This document shows, piece by piece, positions 48,534 through 60,100 of a DNA stretch of 64,000 nt (within the stretch, counting starts at the first letter, position 1; the number at the start of each line of letters is the position of its first letter). Position numbers and translations under genes: made by a program. Below the pieces are notes generated by a model. The model did no database searches, was not told where the DNA came from, and saw only the letters and a program-made list of their open reading frames with translations. The DNA is from Carallia brachiata (Eukaryota; Streptophyta; Magnoliopsida; Malpighiales; Rhizophoraceae), in contig JADCRB010000001.1 of assembly GCA_021464245.1 (NCBI GenBank), forward strand, positions 310,001 to 374,000, in the 5' to 3' direction.

Positions 48534-49324
48534 CAAAAACAAAAGGAATTTTTCTTGGTTCTCTTTTCAGTTTTTGTTCCTTTAAAGATCTAATGATGCC
48601 TAGCTAAAAAAAAAACAAGAAAAAGAAAAAAATTGATGCCAAAACCCTTTTGAGAACTGTAATTTTGATTGATTAGCAAAGTATAATTCTTCTAAACCAT
48701 ATTATTATCCCAATTTACGAAAATTCAGTGGACCTTCTTCAAAGCAAGAAATGTTACTTTCAAACTTTTGTTTTTCAGCGAAGGTGCTAAATAGTCATTT
48801 AATTATTCAACAACAGTTTCTAACAACAATCGTTATAATATTTTTAAATTTTTTAATAATAATAATTAATAATAACAATTAAAGATTAACAACAAAAATC
48901 AACAGTATCAATTAATAATAACAATTCATCAATCAATAATAACAATCAACAACAGTTAAACTAAACATGTTCAGAGTTCATCAACTCAGACATAAATGCT
49001 GTTGAGCACATATTTGAATGACTTGTTTGAGGTATAGAAAGGGAAAGTGAATGAAAATACGAAGATTGAATCTGGTGACAGCTGCTTCAGGTTACAACTT
49101 ACCAACCTTAAAGCGGGACAAGTGACAAACACATTTGGCCTTTGCCAGTTGCCTCTAAGTTTCGGCAGCAATGTCCATGTTCGTGTCTTAAATTTGACAT
49201 TGCCGATTTGAGAATTTTAGGAATGACAAGCACCTGCAAGTAGCACCAGGCAAGGGAGAAAGTACGGGGAAAGTAACCAAAATTACGGAATGGACTTCGT
49301 GATAAGATAATAGTAAAACTTTTT

Positions 49325-49823
49325 TGTTATAAGTATTTTTTTAGTTCTAAACCTTTAGATTTTTTTACATTTGAGTTCTAAACCTTTTTTACATTGCATT
49401 TGAGTTCTAAACCTTTTGATTTTCTACCAAATTAGTCCCTCTGTTTAACAAAAGTGATTAATCTATTAAAAAATAATTTTAATTTTATAAAAAATTATTT
49501 AAAAAAGATTAAATATATGAATTGAATGTCTTTTTTATAAAAAAAATATTCATATTGCCTATTTAATTCATATTTTTGATTAAAAAAATATTTAATATGC
49601 ATATTTTATTGATGAAAAAAATATTTAACTCATATATTTAATCTTTTTTAAATAATTTTTATTAAATTAAACTTACTTATTAATAAATTGACTACTTTTC
49701 GTAACTTAAAGGACTGATATAATAAAAAATTAAAAGATTTAAACTCAAATTAAATGTTAAAAAGGTTTAGAACTCAAATATAAAAAAACCTAAAGGTTTA
49801 GGACCCCAAAAATGTTTATCCCA
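49325..49823. mobile_element. Foldback element with long inverted arms
   Basis: The left arm (about 49335-49560) and right arm (about 49600-49815) are inverted copies. 'ttagttctaaacctttagatttttttacatttgag' on the left pairs with 'ctcaaatataaaaaaacctaaaggtttagga' on the right. Flanking 'aacttttttg' and 'aacttctttg' may be an imperfect target duplication. Non-coding. Confidence 0.65.
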
Positions 49824-49933
49824 AACTTCTTTGCTCTTAATAAGAAAATACCTTTTTCTTTAATAAAAAAATAAGAGTAGCAGATCTAACAAGAAAATTT
49901 GTTTTACTTTACTGCACACAATGAGTAACGACC

Positions 49934-50977
49934 AAGGTTGTTAGGATCGGAATTTTACCTAAGATTGTTTTGGAGATGTCAGGATCGAATCGTAAAATCG
50001 TAAGATTCTACCAAAATTAATATAAAAAAGTTAAAAATAACAATAAAAATATAATTTTAAATTTTTAAACATTTCATAAATTTTTTATATTAAAATTTAA
50101 GTATAAACAATCTCATATATATATATATATAAACAACAATCAAAGTATTAATCACGTAAATCGATTAAGAGAATTCATATTTAAGACAAATTCATCCTTT
50201 AAAATTCACATATAACATAAACAAAGTCACAAAGCTTTTGCATAAAAATGAACTTCTCGCTAGTAGTAAAAGTGAATTTTCAAGAGTAGTAATATTAAGC
50301 AGAGAAGCGAACAAATTCTCATCAGTTTTTGACAGTAATAAAATCTTTTTGTTATTTGGTAAGAACAACAAAACATTGGAGTTAGATGAATTCTTTCATG
50401 TGATCCTTTTGCCTTTGACGACTATAATGCATTAATTTAAGAACTATAAGAAAGAAAATATAATTTTTTTCCCCTAAAGTTTGATTGATAACAAATCAAA
50501 AGTGAGTATAATGAGTTTTTAAACTTTCAATTAAATTAAGTTATTTTTAATATTATATTTAATTGTATTATAATTAAATGATATTTTATATTTACATTTT
50601 CATAGTTGTTAATAAATACTCTTCTAAATATTTTATTATTAAAATTTTTCAATATAATTTTTTTAATTATATTTTATAATTATTAAGTATGGTTGAAATA
50701 ACAAAATTATGACTAATTTGATAATTTTTATCAAAACAAATGATTATAAATGACATATTTACTAATTAATTAATTACTAAAACTATTTTTCAAAAATTAA
50801 AAAAAATCATATATTTACGATTCTATCCCGATTTTACCAACGATTCTACACGATCTGGATCGCGATCTTACCCGATCTTACCAAAAAGCGATTTTTTATA
50901 CGATTTGAATCGTTAGAAGAATGTAGGGTCGTAAGATTGTGCGATGTTACGATCAGGATCGCGATTTTAATAACTAT
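49934..50977. mobile_element. Mutator-like MITE with 9-10-bp target duplication
   Basis: A 1044-bp non-coding element flanked by identical agtaacgacc at 49924-49933 and 50978-50987. Left end AAGGTTGTTAGGATCGG, right reverse-complement TATAGTTATTAAAATCGCGATCC. Several 'gatcg.gatc' palindromic blocks cluster near the right end (50850-50965). Nine-base duplications are typical of Mutator-family insertions; the tenth match can be chance. Confidence 0.7.
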
Positions 50978-51090
50978 AGTAACGACCACCACTCTACTAA
51001 ATCTCTTTACTAAATCATGGGAAAAATGTATTTTTGAGGCCAATAAAATTAATTGAGCTACTCCTGCAACTAAAAAGGCAAATAAAGTAT

Positions 51091-51272
51091 CACCTATTAG
51101 TTCAAATGGTGAGGAGTTTGATTCTCCTTAAATACGATCTCAAGTTCGAATTTTGTGTATGGAGAAAATAGGCACAGGAAAAATTTTGCCCCTTTTGAAT
51201 GGGTCCACCCAACTCAAACTGAATTAATTAGAGTCTAATGGACTTTTAGATACTATAATTTTAGATTAAAAA
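51091..51272 (+). mobile_element. Probable tRNA-derived SINE with A-rich tail
   Basis: The 'tagttcaaatggtgaggag' A-box-like and 'tctcaagttcgaattt' B-box-like motifs resemble a common plant SINE head, and an A-run at 51268-51279 ends the element. Flanking 'caaataaag' and 'caaacatag' match at 7 of 9 positions, a weak target duplication. Confidence 0.5.
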
Positions 51273-51494
51273 AAAAAACAAACATAGTTCTTTATAAGAC
51301 ATTTAATAGTTTAAATTTAAATTTAAATTTTAAAACTTTTAAAATTTAATCATGAAAAAAAATAGTAAGATTTATATAAAATTAATATGTAATTTATAAC
51401 TTAACAGATTTTTTAATAAATTAAAGAAAATGTACATTTAATCTCAATTAGAGATATCCCATTCACAAAAGCCTTATCTATGCACGGAAATTAA

Positions 51495-52019
51495 GGGTCC
51501 GTTTGTTTACTGACGAAAATGAAATCCTGGAATATCATTTACTGAGAACAATAAAATTCTGGAATTTTATTTTCAATTATGGTATTTGGCTGTGATGCTG
51601 AAAATATTATTCTGTATTTGGTGAAATTATGTAAAATGAAATACTTTATTATTATTTTATTATTTTTTACTGTGTGAACAGTGAAAATATTATTATTTTC
51701 TTACTTTCACTGTGTAAACAGTAAAAATATTATTATTTTCTTACTTTTCACTGTATAAACCGTAAAAAATATTATTATTTTATTATTTTTTATTGTGTAA
51801 ACAGTGTCAGCACAGTGTCAAAACAGTGTTTCCCACGTTTCTCCACAGAAAACGACGTCCGTTCAATTCGAGCGGACGTCATTTTCCATAAATGCATGCA
51901 GTTTTCGTCCAATGACCCAACATTTGATTTTCCAAAAACTTTCAAATTTCTGACCCCAAACACTGGAAAGTGGTGAAAACCAGATTCAGGAATTGAATTT
52001 CCCTCAAACAAACACACCC
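51495..52019. mobile_element. MITE, PIF/Harbinger-like, with tandem palindromic core
   Basis: A 525-bp element with TAA at 51492-51494 and 52020-52022. Left end GGGTCCGTTTGTTT, right reverse-complement GGGTGTGTTTGTTT. The core at about 51655-51810 has four tandem units of about 43 bases, each with a small palindrome like 'cactgtgtaaacagtg' followed by 'aaatattattatttt'. Open frames in it are chance. Confidence 0.72.
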
Positions 52020-52022
52020 TAA

Positions 52023-52371
52023 AGCACTAATCATTTTACACAAATGACACACCAAAAAAAAAAAAAAAAAGATCAACTCAAGGGATATGAGACAAAGTCA
52101 CAAAACAAAACAGAGTACGAAGAAGTATCAATGCAAGATTCCATTATTAGCTTCGTTCTAGTTTCCACGATTCTTACCACCACCTTCCATAGGTTTCTCC
52201 AAAACAACATCGTCTAACAAAGATTGAGTGCAAGATGATGTTATGCACGTTCTTCCACGAAACCCTCATTAACAAAATTTAACGTCAACAGAAAAAAAAA
52301 ATAATAATAAAGAACAAAAATAAATATAATTACAATTTAACTTTTTTATTATTATTATTTTTTATTTTTGG
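52023..52371. other. 3' flank of the arogenate dehydratase gene
   Basis: This contains the probable 3' UTR and terminator region of the minus-strand gene. No other feature seen, apart from poly-A runs. Confidence 0.5.
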
Positions 52372-53668
52372 CTAATCTCCCCGAGAAGGGCACCAAGGGG
52401 TCATGTCCATAGGATAGCTACCCAAGACCCTCAAGAAAGACGTGAATTCCTGGACCTCCGCCAAGGCGTTCTGCGCCCTGACCTCCGCCATGGACGCCTC
52501 GAAATCCACGTAGAACAGGTACTCGAAGTGCTTCGCCGTCCCTACGTTCGCGTCGTCCACCAGCCTGATCGGCCGGTTCCGGTGCGGCCGCGACTCGATC
52601 TTCGTCAGGCTGATGTTCCGGAACGCGAATGCCGACAGCACCTTGAACAGCACGCTCGTCCCTTCGTCGTGCGCGAACACGATGCTCGTCTTGAACGGCC
52701 GGTCCGTCCTCGGGATTATCGGCTCACGCGCCAGCATCACGAACCTCGTCACGTTGCCGGAGTCGTCCTGGATCCCGTCCGCGATAACCTGCAGGCCGTA
52801 CAGCTCCGCCGCGCGTGCGCTGGCGATCGCCGCCGTGTCGCGGAGGTTGTTCGCCGCGATGTACTCCGCAGCGCCGGCCGTGTCGTCCACCGCCTCCCGC
52901 GCGGCTTGGAGGCCTAGCTTCGTGAGCGTCAGTTCGCATTGAGCGAGCGCCTGAGGGTGGGAGATGACACGAGTAATGTACTCCTTGCGGACGCCGGGCA
53001 GCGCCAGGAGGCAGTGGTGAACAGGCAGTTGCACTTCTCCGACGATGTGGAGCCGGTGGCGGAGGAGCAGGTCGTAGTTTCTGTGAATAGATCCGCCGAG
53101 CGAGTTCTCCACCGGTAAAACCGCGCGATCTGCGATCCAGAGCTCAACGGCCTGGAAGGCCACCTCAAACTGGTCGCAAGGAATGGCCTCGCAGTTCGGA
53201 TACGCTTTCCCTGCGGCGGCCTCCGAGTACGCGCCGGGAACTCCCTGATAAGCCACGCGCAGCTGAGATCCGTGCATCGGAGCCGGCGAGAGGTCGGTTA
53301 TCGTCAACGGATGCTGTATTTGCCGTTGTTAGTGCCGATGACGTTGCTCGTCCCCTGTTAACAGGAACAATATCCAGGTCAATCGAGGTCTTGTGGCCGT
53401 TGACCGTGGCCGCGATATGGTCGGCGCCGCCTGGATCTCCTCCGCCGCCAGAATTCTCGTTGGGCTGCTTGTGGGAAAGAACTTTGCTAGCAAGTATCGC
53501 GCAGGAGCTCTGCCAGTCGGCTCGGCTGGAGCCGACACCGTTGGGAAATTGAACCGATTCAGGACGATGGATACAATGAACGACAAGTCGGTTGGGACCG
53601 GCCCGGGCGAGCCGTGGCCCCGTCCGATTAAAAGACCTTAGAGAAGACGGAGGGGTAAGCGCCTGCAT
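52372..53668 (-). CDS. ADT: Arogenate/prephenate dehydratase, intronless, with two apparent frame breaks near the transit peptide
   Basis: This enzyme converts arogenate (or prephenate) to phenylalanine (or phenylpyruvate) in the plastid. The frame at 53318-52372 contains the whole catalytic and regulatory part. [20 protein letters not shown] opens the domain, [15 protein letters not shown] and the catalytic TRF motif (GNVTRFVML) follow, and an ACT domain with IESRP near the end binds phenylalanine. An upstream frame (ATG at 53668 to about 53352) gives a Ser/Arg-rich plastid-transit-like N-terminus ending LDIDIVPVN-like ([10 protein letters not shown]). The two are out of frame. The linking 30-odd bases read sensibly ([10 protein letters not shown]) only in the third frame. 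This implies one missing base in a G run (53352-53355) and one in an A run (T's at 53319-53321). Sequencing error or a recent pseudogene both fit. Without repair, the enzyme would lack its transit peptide. Length would be about 430 residues, normal for the family. Confidence 0.88.
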
Positions 53669-54799
53669 AGCTTAAAACTAATCTTTTGCCTTCTTCTTTT
53701 GTTCTCTTTCAATTGGACTATTTTTTTTTAAGAGAAAAAATGAAATTAAAATTGTGGTTACTCGGCTTGGTGTTCTCTACGGCAGGGAACGTCAAGCTGA
53801 GGGAAAACTGGTTGGGTTGAGGAGGTTATTTATAAGGGAAAGGAGATTGGGTAATGGAGTAAAGAGTTGTAGACGAAGACCAGTCTTTGTGAGAGAAAGA
53901 CAGGATTGGTACGTTTGTGCGTGCACAGACCTGTGGAGTTGGTTTGGTCAATCTCACACCTACCCTCCATCTCGCTTTCTTCTCCAACCATTTGTCACTT
54001 TTTCCCTATATTATAATGTACATAAAAAATTACATTTTTATTATATGTTTTTTTTTTTTTTTTGGTTGAAGGAGAGGTCAAAGCTCTTTAATAGACAGAT
54101 GCTTTAAGAGGTGTAAGGGATCCAATTCCTGATATTATAATAGGTGATACACTTATTACTACACGTTACACCGCGTTCAGTTTTTTTTGTTATACTAATA
54201 TTATAGTATAAACTTATGACTGCAGAACTTATTTTTTTTATCGAACTTATTTCTTGAAAGAAATGTTTTATGATGAAATTGTAGATATTATTTTTTTTTA
54301 TTTTAATGAAAAAATGAATATATGTTTTCAGAGTTCTGATATAAGGAAGGAAGAAATCTATTGAGGCACAGAAAGATATAGTTTTTTTTCACATATTTTA
54401 TATTCTTATTATACATTAATTTTAGTATTGTTACACATTATAAATTAATAGGATCAAAAAATTATAAAATTTATAATTAAATTTAATATATAATAAATAT
54501 ATAAATAATGGGCAAAATTATTATCTATATCAACTGAGCGTCTCATCTTCTCGGATCCAATAATCATTTTCCATGTTTGTAATTGTAAGTTATTTATGTG
54601 TATATCAGCATATTTACGCGTATGGACATGTGTGAAAGTGAAGACTTTTCAAAGACCTTGGTAGGGGATGGGTGAGGGATAGCACACGAAACGAGTAAAA
54701 TGGTGTCCGGGTGAACTGAATTTCTGTTATTTTATATCCGTCTAAAGTACTGAGGTAAAGATTTCCCTTTTCTCTTTTTGAGCAAAACGATTTGTCTAA
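53669..54799. other. Upstream region of the dehydratase and spacer
   Basis: The first several hundred bases should hold the dehydratase promoter and 5' UTR. The 117-codon plus-strand frame at 53754-54107 has no known domain. No other supported feature. Confidence 0.5.
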
Positions 54800-55432
54800 T
54801 TTGAAAAAACAAATATATAGATTTTGTCTACTATCTTTAATTTTTTAAAAAATTTCATTTATAACGTTTTTATTTTTTAAATTCTATCATTTACGTTTCT
54901 ACTATCAATTATTTTCGTCCTTATCCATTAGTTAGCCGTTAAATTTAATATTTAACAGTCCAATCATCGTCATATCGTCTAATTTAAATGACATATTAGA
55001 TAAAGTTATGACCTGACATCTAATAAAGTGACCATCTGTTATACCTCATTTTTTTCTAGTTTGTTCTATTTAGACATTTACTTATTCTAGTGCATACAAA
55101 TAACAGACTCTTTATTTTTATTTTTACTTTTAACTTTATAAAATTATAAATAAAATTTTATTTTGATTTTTTGAAAGTCACAATATTTAGAAAATTTTTT
55201 TTTAAAAATTATAAATGTCAGGTTATCACTTTATGCTAATATGTCATTTAAATTAGACGACGTGGCGATAATTAAACTACTAAATACTAAATTTAATGGC
55301 AAACTAACGGAGGTGGTAAAAAATGATTGACGGCAGAAACGTTAAGTATAAAATTTAAAACATAAAAATTTTGCGTAAAATTTTTAAAAAGACTAAAGAT
55401 GGTTGGTGAAATTCATTTGTTTGCCTTAAAAA
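54800..55432. mobile_element. Foldback element with long inverted arms (about 200+ bp)
   Basis: The left arm (aaacaaatatataga...catttacgtttctac...gttagccgttaaattta...gtctaatttaaatgac) is matched in inverted order on the right (gtcatttaaattagac...taaatttaatggcaaactaac...gcagaaacgttaag...caaatgaat as complement). The centre lies near 55040-55190. Ends are approximate. Non-coding. Confidence 0.65.
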
Positions 55433-55599
55433 GAAGATAAAAATCGATAGATTAGTTGGATCTGCAAGCCTTAAGTGGTAAAATTGGGTGTCCAGATGTG
55501 AAAGAAAAGTTTGGTTGGGCTTGGCTTTGTTAGTTTACAAGGATACGGCATTTATTTCTTTTCTTGACTTGCGTTTTCCTTTGTTAGGACCAGTGGGTG

Positions 55600-55880
55600 G
55601 ATTGGTTTCCGTCGACAGACTTCCTACGCTTTCTTGAGAGTGTCGATTGATGCATATTTTGCAGAAAGAAAATGTTTGTGCTGATGCTCTTTCAAATTTG
55701 GGACTTTCAGAGGGAGGAGTTGTTCGTCATTTGGGAACCACCACCGTCGAGTACTCACGATTTGATTATTGCAGATATGGGGGAGGCTGATCCGTAGATC
55801 TTCCCAGGTTCTTTGTGTTTTTGTGTTTTGTTCCTTGACTTCTATCAGTTTTCGTTAATCTGGCAGGGAAAAAAATAAAT
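55600..55880 (+). pseudogene. LINE 3'-end relic (RNase H C-terminus)
   Basis: The frame at about 55662-55740 reads LQKENVCADALSNLG, the end of the plant LINE RNase H-like domain. After a frame change, 55738-55797 reads PPPSSTHDLIIADMGEADP and a stop, like the usual tail of these proteins. A/T-rich 3' sequence and an A-run (55868-55875) follow. It is truncated and frameshifted, hence dead. Confidence 0.6.
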
Positions 55881-56094
55881 AATGAAGTAAGCATTATCGT
55901 CAGAAAGAAGGGATAAGTAAAATTTTATCGGATCTGATGTCAGTTTGTTATTGAATTAATTAAGAATGCAATTAGTTAAAACTAAACATAATAAAATTTT
56001 GAACTTCTTTTTTTGCAAAAATTAATATTGTGGACCTCTAGAAAATTCAAATCTCTTAGTTAGCTAAATTCGATGCAATGCCCTTGACCCTAAC

Positions 56095-56745
56095 TTATGA
56101 AATACGGCTACAGACACGGCGATACGAATACGGTACGATATTAATACAGCGACACACTAATTTTAAAAATATTAGGATACAAACACGGCTTGGACACAAA
56201 CACGGCTTGAACACGACTATATATATATATAGAAAAAAATTAAATTAATAAAATATTTGTTCATCATATATATATTTTTAAACAATTTTATAAATTTTAT
56301 TCACCTAAAAATATATTTATATAATTATTATAAGTTTTAGAAATTTTTTATTCAAATAATATATCGTAAGATTCTTTATTCTGAATTGTGAAGTACTAAA
56401 ATAAAGATATAAAATTTTGTAATCAATTTAATTTTTCAGTTAAAATTAAAAATAAGTTGATATTTAAGCATATCAAAAGTGATGAACAATTGACAGTATT
56501 AAATTATAATTTTTAAAAATCTTTATTTTTTTATTTGTTAAAAATAATTATAAAAATATTCAGGCTTGTCTGTAACGTGTCGGACACTTGTGCTTCTCGT
56601 GTCCGATAAGTGTGTCCGAATTTTAAAAAAAAAAATTTAGCGGGCACTTATAGCCGTGTTGGACACGTGTCCACTGCATGTTCGTCGCGTGTCCGCATTT
56701 CCAGCGTATCCGACATGCAGTACTTTCATTTTTTGGAATGTCTGT
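56095..56745 (+). repeat. Dispersed repeat, inverted relative to 31735-32400
   Basis: GC-rich ends, 'cagacacggcgatacgaatacgg' on the left and multiple 'cgtgtccg' units on the right, enclose an A/T-rich core. The core matches the reverse complement of the other copy. The repeated 'gtgtcg/cgtgtcc' words form short inverted pairs between the ends, so a TIR element is likely. No coding sequence. Confidence 0.55.
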
Positions 56746-56796
56746 GCTTCATATACCCTAACCCACACGTCGTGGAGTAGTATTGAGGTAGACTAA

Positions 56797-57177
56797 TGGT
56801 GTGTTTGGAGTGAGGGGAAGAGTAAGGAAAGGAAGGGAAAGAGAAAGAAAGTAGAGAGAAAATAAAATTATTTGAAATAGTAGAGAAAGTTGAGAGAAAG
56901 AAAGTACAGTAAAAGAAAAAATGAATAGTAATTTATGAGAAAAAAAGTGGTAAAGAAAATAAAGTTGTTCGGAGCAGTGTAAAAAGTTATGAGAAAAAAA
57001 ATATGGTGAAAGAAAAAATGAATAGTAATTTATGAAAAAAAAAATGGTGAAGAACATAAAGTTGTTTGGAGTGGTGTAAAAAGTTAGGATAAAGAAATAT
57101 ATAAAGAAAAAAATTACATAGTTACGATTATATTTTTCTTTCCTTTCTCTTTTTTTCTTTGCAAAACAAACAAGGCA
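56797..57177. mobile_element. MITE, PIF/Harbinger-like, with internal duplication
   Basis: A 381-bp element with TAA at 56794-56796 and 57178-57180. Left end TGGTGTGTTTGGAG, right reverse-complement TGCCTTGTTTGTTTTG. A block of about 75-80 bases (gaaagaaaaaatgaatagtaatttatga...aaagttgtt.ggag) occurs twice in tandem at about 56915-57070. Confidence 0.65.
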
Positions 57178-57180
57178 TAA

Positions 57181-60100
57181 GGGATTCTTACACCACCTTG
57201 GGTTGTTAGTCCAAAGGATTCAATCGGCACCTTGTTTATTAAGAAAAGATAAGTAAGTATGCATAAGTGAGAGTCTGACATATATATAGTGAATAGTGAT
57301 CGAATCATTTAATTATATAAAAAGTATATTTAATTTGCATCTAAGGTGAGTAATGGGGAGTGACTGTGAATGAAATATTCCCTTGGAGCCTTCTAAGTGG
57401 GACACAGACTTCAGGCAAGGGGCTGCGTTGATGACATTTTATGATGTCACTTATAATAAAATAATATATTTTTTAAAAATTGAATTTTTCAACAAAAGAT
57501 TCATAACGTGTGCTAAGTCTAATTGAACGTGCAAGTGATTTTAATATATTTTTTTTGGTACATGCAAGTGGTTTTAATATAATATTAAAAAAAAGGGGAA
57601 AAAGTGCAAACAAATTAATGTTTTGTTGTTTTGTGCTTTTCATCAGTCATTGTACACATTTTATTCGAATTACACATAATTTTCTTGGTTCTAATGTCTA
57701 TTGCATTTGTTTTTTTACGAAAATTAAAAGTATTTTAAAAAAATCGAAAAAATATATTTTTTATTCGTGGATGATGTCATCCGTGGCTGTAACGCATCAA
57801 AATTTTACGTTCTCATATTGTTTTCGATTCCTTTTTCAGTTTCTACCGCAGTTTGTCCAAGACTTGTAATTACTGATGACAATTTTATTTTTAATTGTTA
57901 GGGATTAATTACACCCGCTTTAAAGAGTATGAAATCAAAGTCAATTGACTAAAAAACCTGTTCTTGGAAGTTTTAAATGGGAACGGAGATGAGATGAACT
58001 GTCTTTATGTCATACTCGTTTTCGTTTTCCATCTATTTTTTAATTTACTATTTTACCTTTGATATAATATTTATATAGGGATCCATTATATGGCCAAATA
58101 ATTTTTTTTATTACGTCTATATATATTTTTTTTGTGCAATCATAAGTATTTTTTGTACAAATACAAAGAAAAAATGTGTAATAAAAAAATAATAATATTT
58201 TTTGAATTACTTTTTATCAATTTGATTGCACAAAACACGTTCTTGATTGCACAAAAAAAATTTCATATAAAGACAATAAAAAAAAATTATTTTACCATAA
58301 ACTTTTTATCATTTATATAATACCTTAATCTTTAATCTTGTCTCCTCCGCTTCTCGCCATCTGGAATAGTACGAAACCTTTGCTTTTCTTGTTTTCTCCA
58401 GCTCGACAGCTCTTGTTCCTCTGTGACGAACGACCAAGCCTTCTCGCCGTCAACGTTGCTGGCCCCTCATGATTCCAAGCGCTCGATTGTCCTCGTTTCT
58501 GACATGTTTGGTAATTACCCACTTTGCTATTTCACCTACTTCGCTATTTTGTACAGTACAATGTCAAACTACTATTTTCTGTTTTCGTTTTCTCTTCTCC
58601 GAACAAGTTGTGCAAATCTCAGAGACCGTATTGCTTATGCTAAATCTTTCTTTGTTTTTTTTGTTTTTTTTCTTTTGCGGTTCATTGATGCTATCATTGT
58701 TACTATTTTCGTTCTTAGCATGAGTTCTTTTCGTCAAATTTCCTTTTTTTTTTTTTTTTTTTTCATTTCATTTTTTATGACAGTTACTACTTACCATCAG
58801 CTGATGAGTGTAGGTGGTTAGAAGTGTGTTCAGGGTGGGTCATTGGGAAAATTATTGTAAGTTTTTTTTCAGAGAAAAACATAGACCGTATTGCTTGTGC
58901 CATTAATAGTAGTTTCATTCGTCTCTTTCTGCTGTTATGGATCTCACATGGACTCCGACGTTTTTAGCTTTTATTAAAGTCTTGGGGTCCCTCCCATGAG
59001 AATTTGAGTAAAAAATGAATAAAAAGAAAAATGAATAAAAAATAGTACAGTAATAATGATAGTATGATTAGAAAAAAGTAATGATTAGAAAGTTATGAGA
59101 AAGAAAATAAATAGTAATTTTATGAGAGAAAAAATAAAAGATAATTGTTTGATGTGATAGAAAATGAATAAAAAAAAAATAAGTAAAAAATTTTAAAATT
59201 TTCTTTTCCTTTTCCTTTTCCTTTTCCTTAGAAAATACCCAAACATGGCCTAAATTTTTTCTTATGGCTACCAAGTAGATATATGGCAGAACCTATAGTT
59301 TTTTTCCTCCTTCCTTTTTAACGTTCTCAGGTTTTTGTAGTATGATACACAACCAAAGCAAACCATTCGGTGAAACTATTTTTACTTTTGTACGGATCAT
59401 TATCTTCTTTTTCTGTCGTTTTGAAATGTGTGATGTTTCTCATTTTAAATGCAGATTAGGGGCTTAAAAGTTGTGTTACTGAGTTAACAAAGTGAGATCA
59501 AGGGCTTGAAAGCTGTGTTAAGTGCTTTCCTATTATTTTTGTTTGTTTGACGCTTTGTTAAGGTCTTTGCAAACGATCTCCGGCGGTTTAAAAGGATACG
59601 TTCTTGCAATGATAATTTCCAGAGTATTAGATTATTAACTTTTGGGACGCAATACAAAAAAGCATTAAATTTTTCTATTTTTCTTTTTTTTTATTTGTCG
59701 GAAGAATAAGATGTGTTGTTGTTGTCCACAACTTGTTCGTTGTTCTTGCGTCGTCTTCTTCTTGACGTGTTTTTCTTGGAAGAATATTCTACGCTCTAAG
59801 CCAATTCGTTGTTTGGCGACATGTTCAATTGGTTTGTTGAGAAGTTGCATTTACCTTCAATTGCCACTTGCGGCGAACAAGTCGTGCGTAAAAGAATTAG
59901 CCGATTCCACCTCTCCTTGCAGTCATTTATACTTTGCTGTGGCTGGAATAATTAACCAATAATTTTCATAATTTATATTGTTTTCTTTTTTCTAGCAACA
60001 ATTATGAAATATTTTTATAGTGTGCAAAAGATTGCTTAGAATTAAAGTTGATGACGGGAATGAGGGGTGGGGATGGGATCTCCGATTTTTGGCGGAGATG

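Noticed and set aside
52528..52942. Plus-strand frames opposite the dehydratase
   Set aside because: Antisense shadows of a GC-rich coding exon.
53310..53365. A 49-nt intron in the dehydratase (gttaac...tacag)
   Set aside because: It would restore frame, but it is shorter than functional plant introns; kept only as an alternative in the finding.
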